Of a stretch of 17,122 nt of DNA, positions 6,128-13,651 are shown piece after piece (positions within the stretch are counted from its first letter, which is position 1; every line of letters begins with the position of its first letter). The position numbers and the translations under genes are program-made. This DNA is from Betaproteobacteria bacterium (GTDB lineage: Bacteria > Pseudomonadota > Gammaproteobacteria > Burkholderiales > JAHFRG01), in the NCBI GenBank assembly GCA_023258935.1, contig JAHFRG010000025.1, positions 1 to 17,122 on the forward strand, read 5' to 3'. The notes below the pieces were generated by a model. That model did not search any database and was not told the DNA's origin. It saw nothing but the letters and a program-made list of their open reading frames with translations.

Positions 6128-8680
6128 CTAAACTTTGCTAAACCTGCTTGCAGCCGGAAGGCGCTTGAACAACTCAAACCACAAGATCGCAGTAAAGGCC
6201 GCCGCAAAACTTATCATCAACTCGACTGGATGCAGCGGGGAGAAACGAAACACCTCCCGCAGAGACGGCACGTATATCACCAGTGCAAGGCCGATCAGGG
6301 TCCAGCCCACGATCCACCACAGGGCCGCGTTGGGCGTGCGCAGCATGGTTAACAGAGTGCGCGAGTGGGAACGGTTGGCGAGGATGAGGCCCAGGTTGCC
6401 CAAAACGATAGTCGTGAATGCGAACGCGCGCGCCTCGGTTTCTGAAGCACCCGTACCCAACGAGTAGCCATACACTGCCCATACGACGATCAGCAGGCTC
6501 AGTCCTTGCAGCAGGCTCAGCGCTAAGGCCAGACGGCTGAACAGTGGCGCACGTGGGTCGCGAGGAGGGCGCTGCATTAGATCGCTCTCGCCGGGCTCCG
6601 CTTCGAACGCGATCGAGCATGCCGGGTCAATGACAAACTCGAGGAATACGATATGCACCGGGAACAACATCAGTGGCCAGCCCAGCACCAGCGGAATAAG
6701 CGACATGCCTGCGGTGGGCACGTGCACAGCCAAAATGTAAGTCATGGCGTGGCGGATGTTATCGTAGATGCGCCGCCCCATCTTCATGGCGCCAACGATG
6801 GAGGCGAAATCGTCGTCAAGCAGCGTCAGCGAAGCCGCCTCCCGTGCAACGTCGGTGCCGCGTGCGCCCATTGCCACGCCGATGTGCGCGGCTTTAAGCG
6901 CCGGCGCATCGTTTACCCCGTCGCCGGTCATTGCCACGATTTCCCCATTGGCCTTGAAAGCGTTGACGATGCGTAATTTCTGTTCCGGCACGACCCGCGC
7001 GAAGATATTGACCGTGCGGATGCGCTGCTGCAAATCCGTGTCGCTCATGGCCTCAAGCTCCGGACCGGTGATTATTTGATCGTGCGGCGTGAGGCCGATT
7101 TGCCGGGCGATAGCCTGCGCCGTGCCCGGATAGTCGCCGGTGATCATCACCACGCGAATGCCTGCGCTGTAGCAATCGGATAGAGCAGCCGCGACGGTGG
7201 GACGCACCGGATCAGCCAGTCCGATCAGTCCGACCAGTTCAAAGTTGAAGTCGTGCTGCCCGTCCGGCCAGTGCGGGCCGTCGAATTTCGCCCGCGCCAC
7301 ACCCAGCACACGCAGTCCTTCGGCACCCATCTGGCTGACTTTCTCGCCGAGTTGATGACGGATGTTGTCGGGCAGGTGACACAGATCGGCAATCGCTTCG
7401 GGTGCGCCCTTGGTGGCGATGATGTGGCCGTGACCGCCGGGGGTTTTCCATGCGTGCGAATGCGCGAGCAGCTCCGGGGTCAGCGCGTATTCGTGTTTCA
7501 GCGCCCAGTCGTAATGCAAGTGCTCGGTCTGCGCCAGGAATCGCTGCCCGAGTTCCATGAGCGCCTTTTCCATCGGATCGAAGGGGTCGATCTCGCTTGC
7601 CAGGATTCCGTATTCCACCAGCTCATGAAATTGCTCCGGCAGCTCCTCGGCACGGTCCGGGTGGATGTCGAGGAATTCGCCGCCGGCGTAAAGTTTGCGC
7701 ACCGCCATGCGGTTCAATGTGAGGGTGCCGGTTTTGTCCACGCATAGAACAGTGGTGGAGCCCAGCGTCTCGATCGCCGGAATATGGCGCGTCAGCACTC
7801 GATGGTGCGAAATGCGCCAGGCGCCCAACGCCAGGAACACGGTGAGGATCACCGGGAATTCCTGCGGCAGCAGCGCCATCGCCAGGGTGATGCCGGCCAG
7901 CGTTCCTGCCAGCCAGTCGCCGCGGGTGAGGCCGTACAGCACCACGACCAGTGCGCACAGCGACAGCCCGGCGAAAGCCAGCTTGTGGACGAAAGCCGTG
8001 GTTTTACGCTGCAGCGGAGTCGATTCTGCGGTTATCGTTTGCAGCACCTTGCCGATTTTGCCAATCTCCGTGGCCGCGCCGGTAGTCAACACTTCAGCCA
8101 CTCCTTTGCCCTGCACGAGTAGAGTACCCGAGAAGATGAAAGGCAGGCCGTCACCGCCGGGCCGCTGCAGTTGCTGCGTTCCATCCCAGGAAATCTTGGT
8201 CACCGGTACCGACTCCCCTGTGAGCAGCGACTCGTCTGTGCATAAATCGTTGCATGACAGAACCACAGCATCGGCCGGCACGCGGTCGCCCTCATTCAGG
8301 ATGAGGAGGTCGCCGCGCACCACTTCGCGGCCGGAGATGCGCTGTTGCTCTCCGTCGCGGACTACCAGAGCGCGCGGGCTCGACAGGTCGCGCAGCGCTT
8401 CCAGCGCCCGCTCGGTCTTGCGTTCCTGGTAGATGGTGATACCCATGATCATGACCACGAAGGAGAGCAGGATCAGCGCCTCGTGCACATCGCCCAGAAT
8501 GAGGTAAATTGCGCCGGCGGCGCCGAGCAGCAGGAACATGGGTTCTTTCACCACCCGCAAAGCGATGGCAAACAGCCCGGGAGATTTGCCGGAGGGAAGC
8601 TCGTTCGGCCCGTCGGCCTGTAATCTGAGTGCAGCTTCCGCTTGAGTAAGGCCTGTGGGCAGTTCCTGTTTGGAATCCAT
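6128..8680 (-). CDS. Cation-translocating P-type ATPase
   Basis: An 850-residue inner-membrane ion pump of the HAD-type P-ATPase superfamily, P2-like. The phosphorylated aspartate is Asp315 in DKTGT; the actuator loop LTGES is at 153-157; the hinge TGDGVNDAP begins at 585; MITGD is also intact. An N-terminal cation-ATPase domain starts with LTQAEAALRLQADGPNELP, and the C-terminus has several more membrane helices. In the fourth transmembrane segment the motif is PQEFP, with Gln273 where Ca2+ pumps have the Glu of PEGLP, so the transported ion is uncertain. The ATG at 8680 is chosen because homology begins there; the frame stays open to 8899 inside the upstream dehydrogenase gene but that stretch is unlike any ATPase. 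It lies 14 bases after the dehydrogenase stop, implying one transcript. Confidence 0.9.
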   Translation of the reverse strand: MDSKQELPTGLTQAEAALRLQADGPNELPSGKSPGLFAIALRVVKEPMFLLLGAAGAIYLILGDVHEALILLSFVVMIMGITIYQERKTERALEALRDLSSPRALVVRDGEQQRISGREVVRGDLLILNEGDRVPADAVVLSCNDLCTDESLLTGESVPVTKISWDGTQQLQRPGGDGLPFIFSGTLLVQGKGVAEVLTTGAATEIGKIGKVLQTITAESTPLQRKTTAFVHKLAFAGLSLCALVVVLYGLTRGDWLAGTLAGITLAMALLPQEFPVILTVFLALGAWRISHHRVLTRHIPAIETLGSTTVLCVDKTGTLTLNRMAVRKLYAGGEFLDIHPDRAEELPEQFHELVEYGILASEIDPFDPMEKALMELGQRFLAQTEHLHYDWALKHEYALTPELLAHSHAWKTPGGHGHIIATKGAPEAIADLCHLPDNIRHQLGEKVSQMGAEGLRVLGVARAKFDGPHWPDGQHDFNFELVGLIGLADPVRPTVAAALSDCYSAGIRVVMITGDYPGTAQAIARQIGLTPHDQIITGPELEAMSDTDLQQRIRTVNIFARVVPEQKLRIVNAFKANGEIVAMTGDGVNDAPALKAAHIGVAMGARGTDVAREAASLTLLDDDFASIVGAMKMGRRIYDNIRHAMTYILAVHVPTAGMSLIPLVLGWPLMLFPVHIVFLEFVIDPACSIAFEAEPGESDLMQRPPRDPRAPLFSRLALALSLLQGLSLLIVVWAVYGYSLGTGASETEARAFAFTTIVLGNLGLILANRSHSRTLLTMLRTPNAALWWIVGWTLIGLALVIYVPSLREVFRFSPLHPVELMISFAAAFTAILWFELFKRLPAASRFSKV

Positions 8681-8694
8681 TTTTTTCAAGCGGA

Positions 8695-9696
8695 CTAAGC
8701 AGCACGTCCCATGTCTATCTCCAACACCGCGGCGCCGCTTATTTTCCCTTCGCGAAGTTTTGCCAAGGCCTCGTTGGCGCGCTCCAGCGGGAAGCGCTCC
8801 ACTTCGGTGCGCACCGGCACCTGGGGACAAAGATTGAGAAACTCCTCGCCATCGCGCCGCGTGAGGTTGGCCACTGAACGAATTACCCGCTCGCCCCAAA
8901 GATCGCGGTAAGGGAAAGAGGGTATGGCGCTCATATGGATTCCGGCGCAGACCACCACACCGCCTTTCGCCACGGCTTTCAGCGCCACAGGAACCAGGCT
9001 TCCCACCGGCGCAAACAAAATAGCGGCATCCAGTTCTTGCGGTGCCGTCTCATCCGAGCCTCCAGCCCATACTGCGCCGAGCCTGCGAGCCAAGGCTTGC
9101 GCAACGCCGTCATCCGGCCGCGTAAAGGCAAAGACTTCCCGCCCTTGATGCCGCGCCAATTGCGCGACGATATGCGCAGCAGCGCCAAAACCGTAAATGC
9201 CAAGCCGTTTTGCGTCACCTGCCGCGACGAGGGAACGATAGCCGATCAAGCCCGCGCAAAGCAGGGGAGCCGCTTCCGCATCACTATATCCGGCAGGAAT
9301 TGGAAAACAGTAGCGCTGGTCCGCAATTGTGTACTCGGCGTAGCCGCCGTCAATGTGATAGCCGGTGAAGCGCGCCTTGTCGCATAAATTTTCCCGACCG
9401 GTGCGGCAGTAATGGCAGGTGCGGCAAGTGTAGCCCAGCCAGGGTACGCCCACCCGGTCGCCCAATGCGAAGCGCTCCACGCCTTCGCCTTTTGCCGCAA
9501 TAGTTCCGACAATTTCATGGCCAAGTATGATAGGCCGTTTGCCGTCAGTAAGATCGCCATCCACCACGTGCAGGTCGGTCCGACAGACACCGCAGGCGCG
9601 GACTTGTACCAGGACTTGACCTGATTCGGGCGCAGGAACCGGCAATTCCGACAGATGCAGCATCTCGTGGGGCGCATTGAGCATCATCGCGCGCAT
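8695..9696 (-). CDS. Zinc-dependent alcohol dehydrogenase
   Basis: A 333-residue NAD(P)-dependent medium-chain dehydrogenase for alcohol/aldehyde interconversion. Catalytic-zinc ligands are Cys38 (in CGVCRTDLH), His60-Glu61 (in GHE) and Cys147; structural zinc is held by Cys91, Cys94, Cys97 and Cys105. The Rossmann glycine motif is present as GFGAAAH, slightly unusual in ending in histidine. Length and motifs match the bacterial AdhA/AdhP-like group. The ATG at 9696 is preceded by AGGA 7 bases upstream. It is first in a two-gene unit with the P-type ATPase. Reduction of acetaldehyde or another aldehyde when respiration is limited is a reasonable role, but the substrate is not readable from sequence. 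Confidence 0.92.
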   Translation of the reverse strand: MRAMMLNAPHEMLHLSELPVPAPESGQVLVQVRACGVCRTDLHVVDGDLTDGKRPIILGHEIVGTIAAKGEGVERFALGDRVGVPWLGYTCRTCHYCRTGRENLCDKARFTGYHIDGGYAEYTIADQRYCFPIPAGYSDAEAAPLLCAGLIGYRSLVAAGDAKRLGIYGFGAAAHIVAQLARHQGREVFAFTRPDDGVAQALARRLGAVWAGGSDETAPQELDAAILFAPVGSLVPVALKAVAKGGVVVCAGIHMSAIPSFPYRDLWGERVIRSVANLTRRDGEEFLNLCPQVPVRTEVERFPLERANEALAKLREGKISGAAVLEIDMGRAA

Positions 9697-9726
9697 CGCA
9701 TTTTCCTACGCGTTTTTGAAAACTGT

Positions 9727-9732
9727 ATTATG
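9727..9732 (-). promoter_or_regulatory. Candidate -10 element of the dehydrogenase-ATPase unit
   Basis: On the - strand this reads CATAAT, five of six matches, giving a start near 9720 and a 24-base leader. No good -35 and no FNR box at -41.5 are found. The rest of the 280-base gap (9697-9976) shows only the hairpin at 9938-9968. Confidence 0.35.
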
Positions 9733-9937
9733 AGGCTGAACGCTGCCGCAGCGCATTTTTCAAGTTAGATCGCTCGAAAAATCATGCGGGTGATTTGCGA
9801 GAGAACGTACCGCACTCTCGATCGGAATTCGCAGTTCCGCTGCGCCGCATACCCTTGTATTCAGAACAGTTGCAAAGGTCGCTCCGCGCGAGCGCTTGCA
9901 ATGCAGACGCAGAGAGGGTTCTGCTCGCTTTCGAATA

Positions 9938-9968
9938 ATGCGCCGGGACAGCGGTCGTCTCGGCGCAT
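9938..9968. terminator. Strong hairpin after the small heat-shock gene
   Basis: ATGCGCCGGGAC (9938-9949) pairs with GTCTCGGCGCAT (9957-9968) over 12 positions around a 7-base loop, with one G-U on the + strand (A-C mismatch on the - strand). It begins 8 bases beyond the heat-shock stop codon. There is no U-tract, so it may be an atypical terminator or a 3' stabilising structure. Confidence 0.5.
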
Positions 9969-9976
9969 GAAAGATG

Positions 9977-10405
9977 TCAGGAAATCGCCAGCTGTTTAGC
10001 CTTGCCCGCCGGCTTTTTGGGCAGGGTGAGTTCCAGCACTCCCTGCTCGTAGTGAGCCTGCGCGGCTTTATCGTCGACATCCTGGGGCAGCGTGAAGCTA
10101 CGGTAAACATTGCCGTAATAGCGTTCCTTATGAACCACTCTATCGCCGTTTTTCTTTTCCTTTTCCTCTTTTACTTCAGCGCTGATCGAAACCTGGTTGT
10201 CGTCGATGTTGACGGCGATGTCTTCCTTCTTCACGCCCGGAATGTCGGCGCGCACGGTATACGACTTGTCGTTCTCACTGACATCAATCTTCATCTGCAA
10301 TGACGGTTGCCCCTGCAGACTAATCGGACGCAGAAAAAACCCCTTGAACCAATCATCTAGATCGGTATCCGCGAACGGATCGTAACGAGAAATATTGGCA
10401 GTCAT
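9977..10405 (-). CDS. Small heat-shock protein, Hsp20/alpha-crystallin family
   Basis: A 142-residue ATP-independent chaperone that holds unfolding proteins in large oligomers. The alpha-crystallin domain spans about 35-132, with the IPGVKKEDI strand at 55-63 and the diagnostic GVLELTLPK near its end. The short N-terminal arm begins with DPFADTDLDDWF; the tail KQLAIS lacks a clear I-x-I anchoring motif. The ATG at 10405 has AAGGAG 6 bases upstream. Upstream lies an FNR box in class II position, and the ribosome-binding site can fold into a small hairpin, so both low oxygen and temperature may control it. It is a single-gene unit. Confidence 0.95.
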   Translation of the reverse strand: MTANISRYDPFADTDLDDWFKGFFLRPISLQGQPSLQMKIDVSENDKSYTVRADIPGVKKEDIAVNIDDNQVSISAEVKEEKEKKNGDRVVHKERYYGNVYRSFTLPQDVDDKAAQAHYEQGVLELTLPKKPAGKAKQLAIS

Positions 10406-10411
10406 GGCATG

Positions 10412-10426
10412 CTCCTTATCAAAAAG
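10412..10426 (-). promoter_or_regulatory. Possible fourU RNA thermometer over the hsp20 ribosome-binding site
   Basis: The mRNA reads CUUUUU-GAU-AAGGAG just before the start codon. The six bases CUUUUU can pair with the whole AAGGAG Shine-Dalgarno (two G-U pairs) around a 3-base loop. Uridine runs pairing with AGGA are the mark of fourU thermometers, first described on a small heat-shock gene (agsA). The stem is short and folding was not computed. Confidence 0.45.
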
Positions 10427-10499
10427 TTAAACTAAATTTTGCGGGAAACCTGATCCGGCCTTACAGCAGGCCAAATCACTACTTTTTCCACGTAGTTAC

Positions 10500-10541
10500 A
10501 ATATAATCCAAGAATAACGTACTGTTTTTGACCTGGATCAA
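10500..10541 (-). promoter_or_regulatory. FNR-activated promoter of hsp20
   Basis: TTGACCTGGATCAA (10528-10541) is an Anr/FNR-type box with one half-site base changed from the ideal. On the - strand TATATT (10505 down to 10500) is a five-of-six -10 element giving a start at 10493, so the box centre is at exactly -41.5. The leader is 88 bases and includes a GGCC...GGCC stem-loop and the SD hairpin. On the + strand TATAAT at 10502-10507 overlaps and could serve the divergent GGDEF gene. Confidence 0.82.
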
Positions 10542-10567
10542 ACAAACATCTATGGCTGCCTATTTTT

Positions 10568-11488
10568 ATGGCTGATGCAAAACGCGCCCGGAACAATGCC
10601 ATGAACGGTGCGAAACAGGACCTGCTGGCCGAGGCGCTTGCCAAAGTCGCCAACGCGATCTTCATCACAGATCCGCACGGACGCATCGTCTGGTCTAACA
10701 GCGCTTTCTGGCAATTGAGCGGTTATTCCGAACGGGAGGTCCTGGGCCGCACCCCAAGCTTTCTGAAGTCGGGACGGCAAGACGCAAGCTATTACAGCGA
10801 AATGTGGAACACCGTCCGCTCGGGCAAGGTTTGGCGGGGCAAACTGGTCGAGCGCAGGAAGGACGGCACGCTTTTCGTCGTGGAAGAAACCATCACGCCA
10901 CTGATGGATCCATCAGGCAATATCACTCACTTCATCGCGATACAGCACGACTTGACATTGCGCGAAAAGGAGAGGGAGCGAACGCATTTTCTCGCTTACC
11001 ACGACAGCTTGACCGGTCTTGCCAATCGTGCGTTCCTGCTCAAGTTCCTGGAGGAGGTTATATCCGTGGCGAAGCGGGAGGGGCACATGGTAGGGGTGCT
11101 GTTTCTCGACCTGGACGAATTCAAGGGCGTCAACGACAGGCTGGGTCATCGTGTCGGTGACCGGTTGCTGAAGGCGGTGGCAGAACGCCTTAATTCTGCG
11201 GTGCGCAAAACGGATATGGTGGCGCGTATCGGGGGAGACGAGTTTGTCATTGTTCAGGCCGACTTGGAGAATCCGGAGTCAGTGCAGGTCTTGGGTCAGA
11301 AACTGGTGAACCGAATCGGCCAGCCCTATAATTTTCACGGAGTGAAAGTGAACATCAAGACCAGCGTGGGGATTGCAATATATCCACAACATGGAAACGA
11401 ACCCGAACGGCTGCTCACTCTGGCGGACCGTGCGATGTACAAGGCCAAAAAAGCCGGCGGCAATGGATACCTGCTTGTTAATCAGTAG
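10568..11488 (+). CDS. PAS-GGDEF diguanylate cyclase
   Basis: A 306-residue soluble signalling enzyme predicted to make cyclic di-GMP from GTP. The N-terminal PAS domain (about 22-135) resembles the flavin/haem-type PAS of NifL, with WRGKLVERRKDGTLF and ITPLMDPSGNITHF; it lacks the LOV cysteine motif. The GGDEF domain (about 140-303) starts with HDSLTGLANRAFLL and has an intact active site GGDEF at 222-226. An inhibitory I-site RxxD (Arg213-Asp216) lies five residues before it, so product feedback is expected. No EAL domain is present. The ATG at 10568 has no good ribosome-binding site and is overlapped by a 7-codon ORF (10552-10575); ATG 10601 is an alternative. It diverges from hsp20 and converges with the response regulator. 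Confidence 0.9.
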   Translation: MADAKRARNNAMNGAKQDLLAEALAKVANAIFITDPHGRIVWSNSAFWQLSGYSEREVLGRTPSFLKSGRQDASYYSEMWNTVRSGKVWRGKLVERRKDGTLFVVEETITPLMDPSGNITHFIAIQHDLTLREKERERTHFLAYHDSLTGLANRAFLLKFLEEVISVAKREGHMVGVLFLDLDEFKGVNDRLGHRVGDRLLKAVAERLNSAVRKTDMVARIGGDEFVIVQADLENPESVQVLGQKLVNRIGQPYNFHGVKVNIKTSVGIAIYPQHGNEPERLLTLADRAMYKAKKAGGNGYLLVNQ

Positions 11489-11496
11489 TACGCTTT

Positions 11497-12207
11497 TTAG
11501 CGCTCGACCGGGGGCGTGAATAAATAACCCGCCCCCCGTACCGTCTTGATAAGAGTGGGTTGTTGCGCGTCGGGCTCGATTTTTTGCCGCAGGCGCCCGA
11601 CTTGAACATCGATGGTGCGGTCAAACGGCCCGGCCGAGCGGCCGCGTGTGAGATCGAGCAGTTCATCCCGGCTTAATACCCGGTTCGGGTGAGTCACGAA
11701 TACCGCCAGCAAATCGAATTCTCCGGTGGTAAGAGGGGTGTCAAGGTTGCCCGGAGAAAACAGTCGCCGGGTTGAAAAATCCATCCGCCATCCTGCGAAG
11801 CGCACGATGGTGTCCGCGTTGGCGCGTTTGTGGCTTGCACCAGCGCGCCGCAAAACGCTGCGCACCCGCGCCAGGAGCTCGCGCAGGTCGAACGGCTTGG
11901 CGAGGTAATCGTCGGCCCCCATTTCCAGGCCCACCACCCGGTCGACGGTTTCCCCTTTGCCCGTCAATATGATGATCCCGACATCGGAGTGCTCCCGCAA
12001 ATAGCGAGTCAGGGAAAATCCATCCTGGCCGGGAAGCATGAGATCGAGAATGACCAGATCCACCGGCGTCGATGCCATGATCCGACGCATCGCCTCGCCG
12101 TCTTCCGCAGTGCTGACCCGGAAGCCTTCCGCCGAAAGGTAGCTTTGCACCAGTTCGCAGATCGCCGGTTCGTCATCCACCACCAAGATGTGTTTTTCTG
12201 TCGTCAT
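11497..12207 (-). CDS. OmpR-family response regulator, TorR-like
   Basis: A 236-residue two-component transcription factor. The receiver domain (1-118) has the acidic pair Asp11-Asp12, phosphorylation site Asp55, Thr82 and Lys104 (in AKPFD). A winged-helix DNA-binding domain follows (about 135-232), with LTTGEFDLLAVFVTHPNRVLS and the DRTIDVQVGRLRQKI recognition helix. The VGLEMGADDY segment and the RFAGW start of the output domain resemble TorR more than PhoB. The ATG at 12207 is chosen because homology starts at once with KHILVVDDE; the frame stays open to 12369 but that extension looks non-coding. No clear ribosome-binding site is seen. The sensor partner is not adjacent; the hybrid kinase at 13652 is a candidate only by proximity. 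Confidence 0.9.
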   Translation of the reverse strand: MTTEKHILVVDDEPAICELVQSYLSAEGFRVSTAEDGEAMRRIMASTPVDLVILDLMLPGQDGFSLTRYLREHSDVGIIILTGKGETVDRVVGLEMGADDYLAKPFDLRELLARVRSVLRRAGASHKRANADTIVRFAGWRMDFSTRRLFSPGNLDTPLTTGEFDLLAVFVTHPNRVLSRDELLDLTRGRSAGPFDRTIDVQVGRLRQKIEPDAQQPTLIKTVRGAGYLFTPPVER

Positions 12208-12226
12208 AGATGGAGCTGAGGTAACG

Positions 12227-12246
12227 CTGTTACATACTGTTTCAAT
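12227..12246. promoter_or_regulatory. Tandem TorR-box-like decamers upstream of the response regulator
   Basis: CTGTTACATA and CTGTTTCAAT lie head to tail with 10-bp periodicity (7 of 10 identical), 20-39 bases before the regulator start. OmpR-family dimers bind such direct repeats, and E. coli TorR boxes are CTGTTCATAT-like. An overlapping palindrome GTAAC-gct-GTTAC spans 12221-12233. Autoregulation is inferred. Confidence 0.45.
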
Positions 12247-12428
12247 ACGTGCGGTTTTTGTTATCTCCGGTTTACAAAGTCGCTTTAATCTCGCTGTGTG
12301 ACATCCGGTGAAAATTCTCGTAAGAACAATCATAGCCCAGATGTTACGAGCAAGGAAACTTGCAGGCAAACGGCTGAGTTTATTGAACGATTGATAGCAA
12401 AACGGTTTGTTTTGAATTGGAGGATCTC

Positions 12429-13226
12429 ATGGCTACGCCGATCACGCTGCACAGCGTTACATCTGTCCCCTGTGACGCTCAGGCGGGTTGCGATGTTTGC
12501 AGCCTGAATGACTTATGCCTTCTGTCCCACGTGGAGGAAAACGAGCTCGAGCGATTTGACGGCCTGATTCAGCATATGCGGCCCATAAAGCGTGGCGGTT
12601 ATGTGTTCCGGGCCGGAGCGCCCTTGCGCTCTCTCTTCGCCATTCGAGCGGGTTCGTTCAAGACTTCTGTTCTGCATGATGATGGGCGGGAGCAGGTCAC
12701 GGGTTTTTATATGGCTGGAGAGATCATGGGTCTGGATGGAATAAGCTCTGATATCCACACCGTGAATGCAGTAGCGCTGGAAGACAGCGAGCTTTGCGAG
12801 CTGCCGTATTACGAATTGGAACGGCTGGTGCGCGACATGCCTTCTCTGCAGCACCATTTCCACAGAATCATGAGCCGAGAAATAGTGCGCGATCACGGAG
12901 TGATGCTCTTGCTTGGCGCGATGAGCGCGGAAGAGCGCATAGCAACGTTCCTGCTGCAGCTTTCAAAACGCTATCTGGCGCGGGGTTATTCAGCCAGCAG
13001 TTTCTCCCTGCGCATGGGCCGTGGAGAAATCGGCAGCTATCTTGGCCTCACGATCGAAACCGTGAGCCGCGTTTTTTCAAGGCTCCAGGAAGAAGGTTAT
13101 GTCAGCGTGCAAAAACGGGACATCTGCCTCAAGAACGTACCGGGTCTGAGGAAATTGATCGGCAAAAACGACGTGAGCACGCGCGATTTTGCAGCGCGCC
13201 CGGGAGCGCTGCATGCAGTTGCTTGA
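12429..13226 (+). CDS. fnr: FNR/Anr-type oxygen-sensing transcription regulator
   Basis: A 265-residue Crp/Fnr-family regulator predicted to carry an oxygen-labile [4Fe-4S] cluster. Four ligand candidates match E. coli FNR: Cys21, Cys24 and Cys30 in a C-x2-C-x5-C pattern, plus Cys123 in SELCELPY; Cys15 is an extra N-terminal cysteine. A cyclic-nucleotide-like beta roll covers about 50-140, followed by a long dimer helix and a winged helix with GEIGSYLGLTIETVSR. Glu210, Ser213 and Arg214 are the residues that read TTGAT half-sites, matching the boxes found nearby. The tail runs about 15 residues longer than in E. coli. The ATG at 12429 has GGAGG 5 bases upstream and is preferred to the TTG at 12417. 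The gene has no FNR box of its own that I can find. Confidence 0.95.
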   Translation: MATPITLHSVTSVPCDAQAGCDVCSLNDLCLLSHVEENELERFDGLIQHMRPIKRGGYVFRAGAPLRSLFAIRAGSFKTSVLHDDGREQVTGFYMAGEIMGLDGISSDIHTVNAVALEDSELCELPYYELERLVRDMPSLQHHFHRIMSREIVRDHGVMLLLGAMSAEERIATFLLQLSKRYLARGYSASSFSLRMGRGEIGSYLGLTIETVSRVFSRLQEEGYVSVQKRDICLKNVPGLRKLIGKNDVSTRDFAARPGALHAVA

Positions 13227-13245
13227 TCCTCTGAGGTTTCAACAA

Positions 13246-13626
13246 ATGGGCAGGGGTCAGGGCGCTCGCTTCGGCACGGTTTTCGTGGTGGATGATGACG
13301 AGGCTGTGCGTGACATGCTGAGAACGCTGATTGAGGCGGACGGCTTCGAAGTGCAGACTTGGCGCACGGCCGAAGCATTTCTTGCCGAATATGAACTACC
13401 CCAATCCGGTTGCCTGGTACTGGACCTTGATCTCCCGGGGATGGACGGACTGGAACTTGCGGAAATGCTTCTGGCGCGGCACGCTCGGTTGCCGATTATC
13501 CTTGTGAGCGGCAGGGGGGATTTGCTGACCTCGAGCCGGGCCAAAGGCATCAATGCGCTGGGTTATTTAAGCAAGCCTTTTGATAATCAGTTATTGATTG
13601 ATTGTATCCGTCACGCCATGGCATAG
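13246..13626 (+). CDS. Single-domain FixJ-like response regulator receiver
   Basis: A 126-residue receiver-only protein most like the N-terminal half of FixJ/NarL regulators. It shows the acidic cluster VVDDDE (Asp16-18), phosphorylation site Asp60 (in LVLDLDLPGMDG), the switch serine in ILVSGRGD and the conserved lysine in YLSKPFD. No DNA-binding domain follows before the stop codon, so it probably acts by protein contact or as a phosphate relay or sink. The ATG at 13246 is chosen because TGAGG lies 9 bases upstream; in-frame ATGs at 13189 and 13213 would overlap the end of fnr. It lies 19 bases after fnr and converges with the hybrid kinase, a plausible phosphodonor. Confidence 0.82.
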   Translation: MGRGQGARFGTVFVVDDDEAVRDMLRTLIEADGFEVQTWRTAEAFLAEYELPQSGCLVLDLDLPGMDGLELAEMLLARHARLPIILVSGRGDLLTSSRAKGINALGYLSKPFDNQLLIDCIRHAMA

Positions 13627-13651
13627 GCCGGGTACTCGCCTCAGAGGTTCC

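Noticed and set aside
7695..8432. 245-residue open frame on the + strand
   Set aside because: Antisense to the P-type ATPase; its Ser/Arg/Thr-rich composition is typical of a shadow frame.
8681..8899. 73-residue upstream extension of the P-type ATPase frame
   Set aside because: It lies inside the dehydrogenase gene in another frame, is low-complexity and Arg/Gly-rich, and ATPase homology begins at the ATG 8680.
9741..9760. CGCTG-CCG-CAGCG hairpin followed by a T-run
   Set aside because: It looks like a + strand terminator, but no + strand gene ends nearby; it lies in the upstream region of the dehydrogenase gene.
12208..12369. 54-residue upstream extension of the response regulator
   Set aside because: Receiver homology starts right after the ATG at 12207; the extension has no domain character and covers the regulatory decamers.
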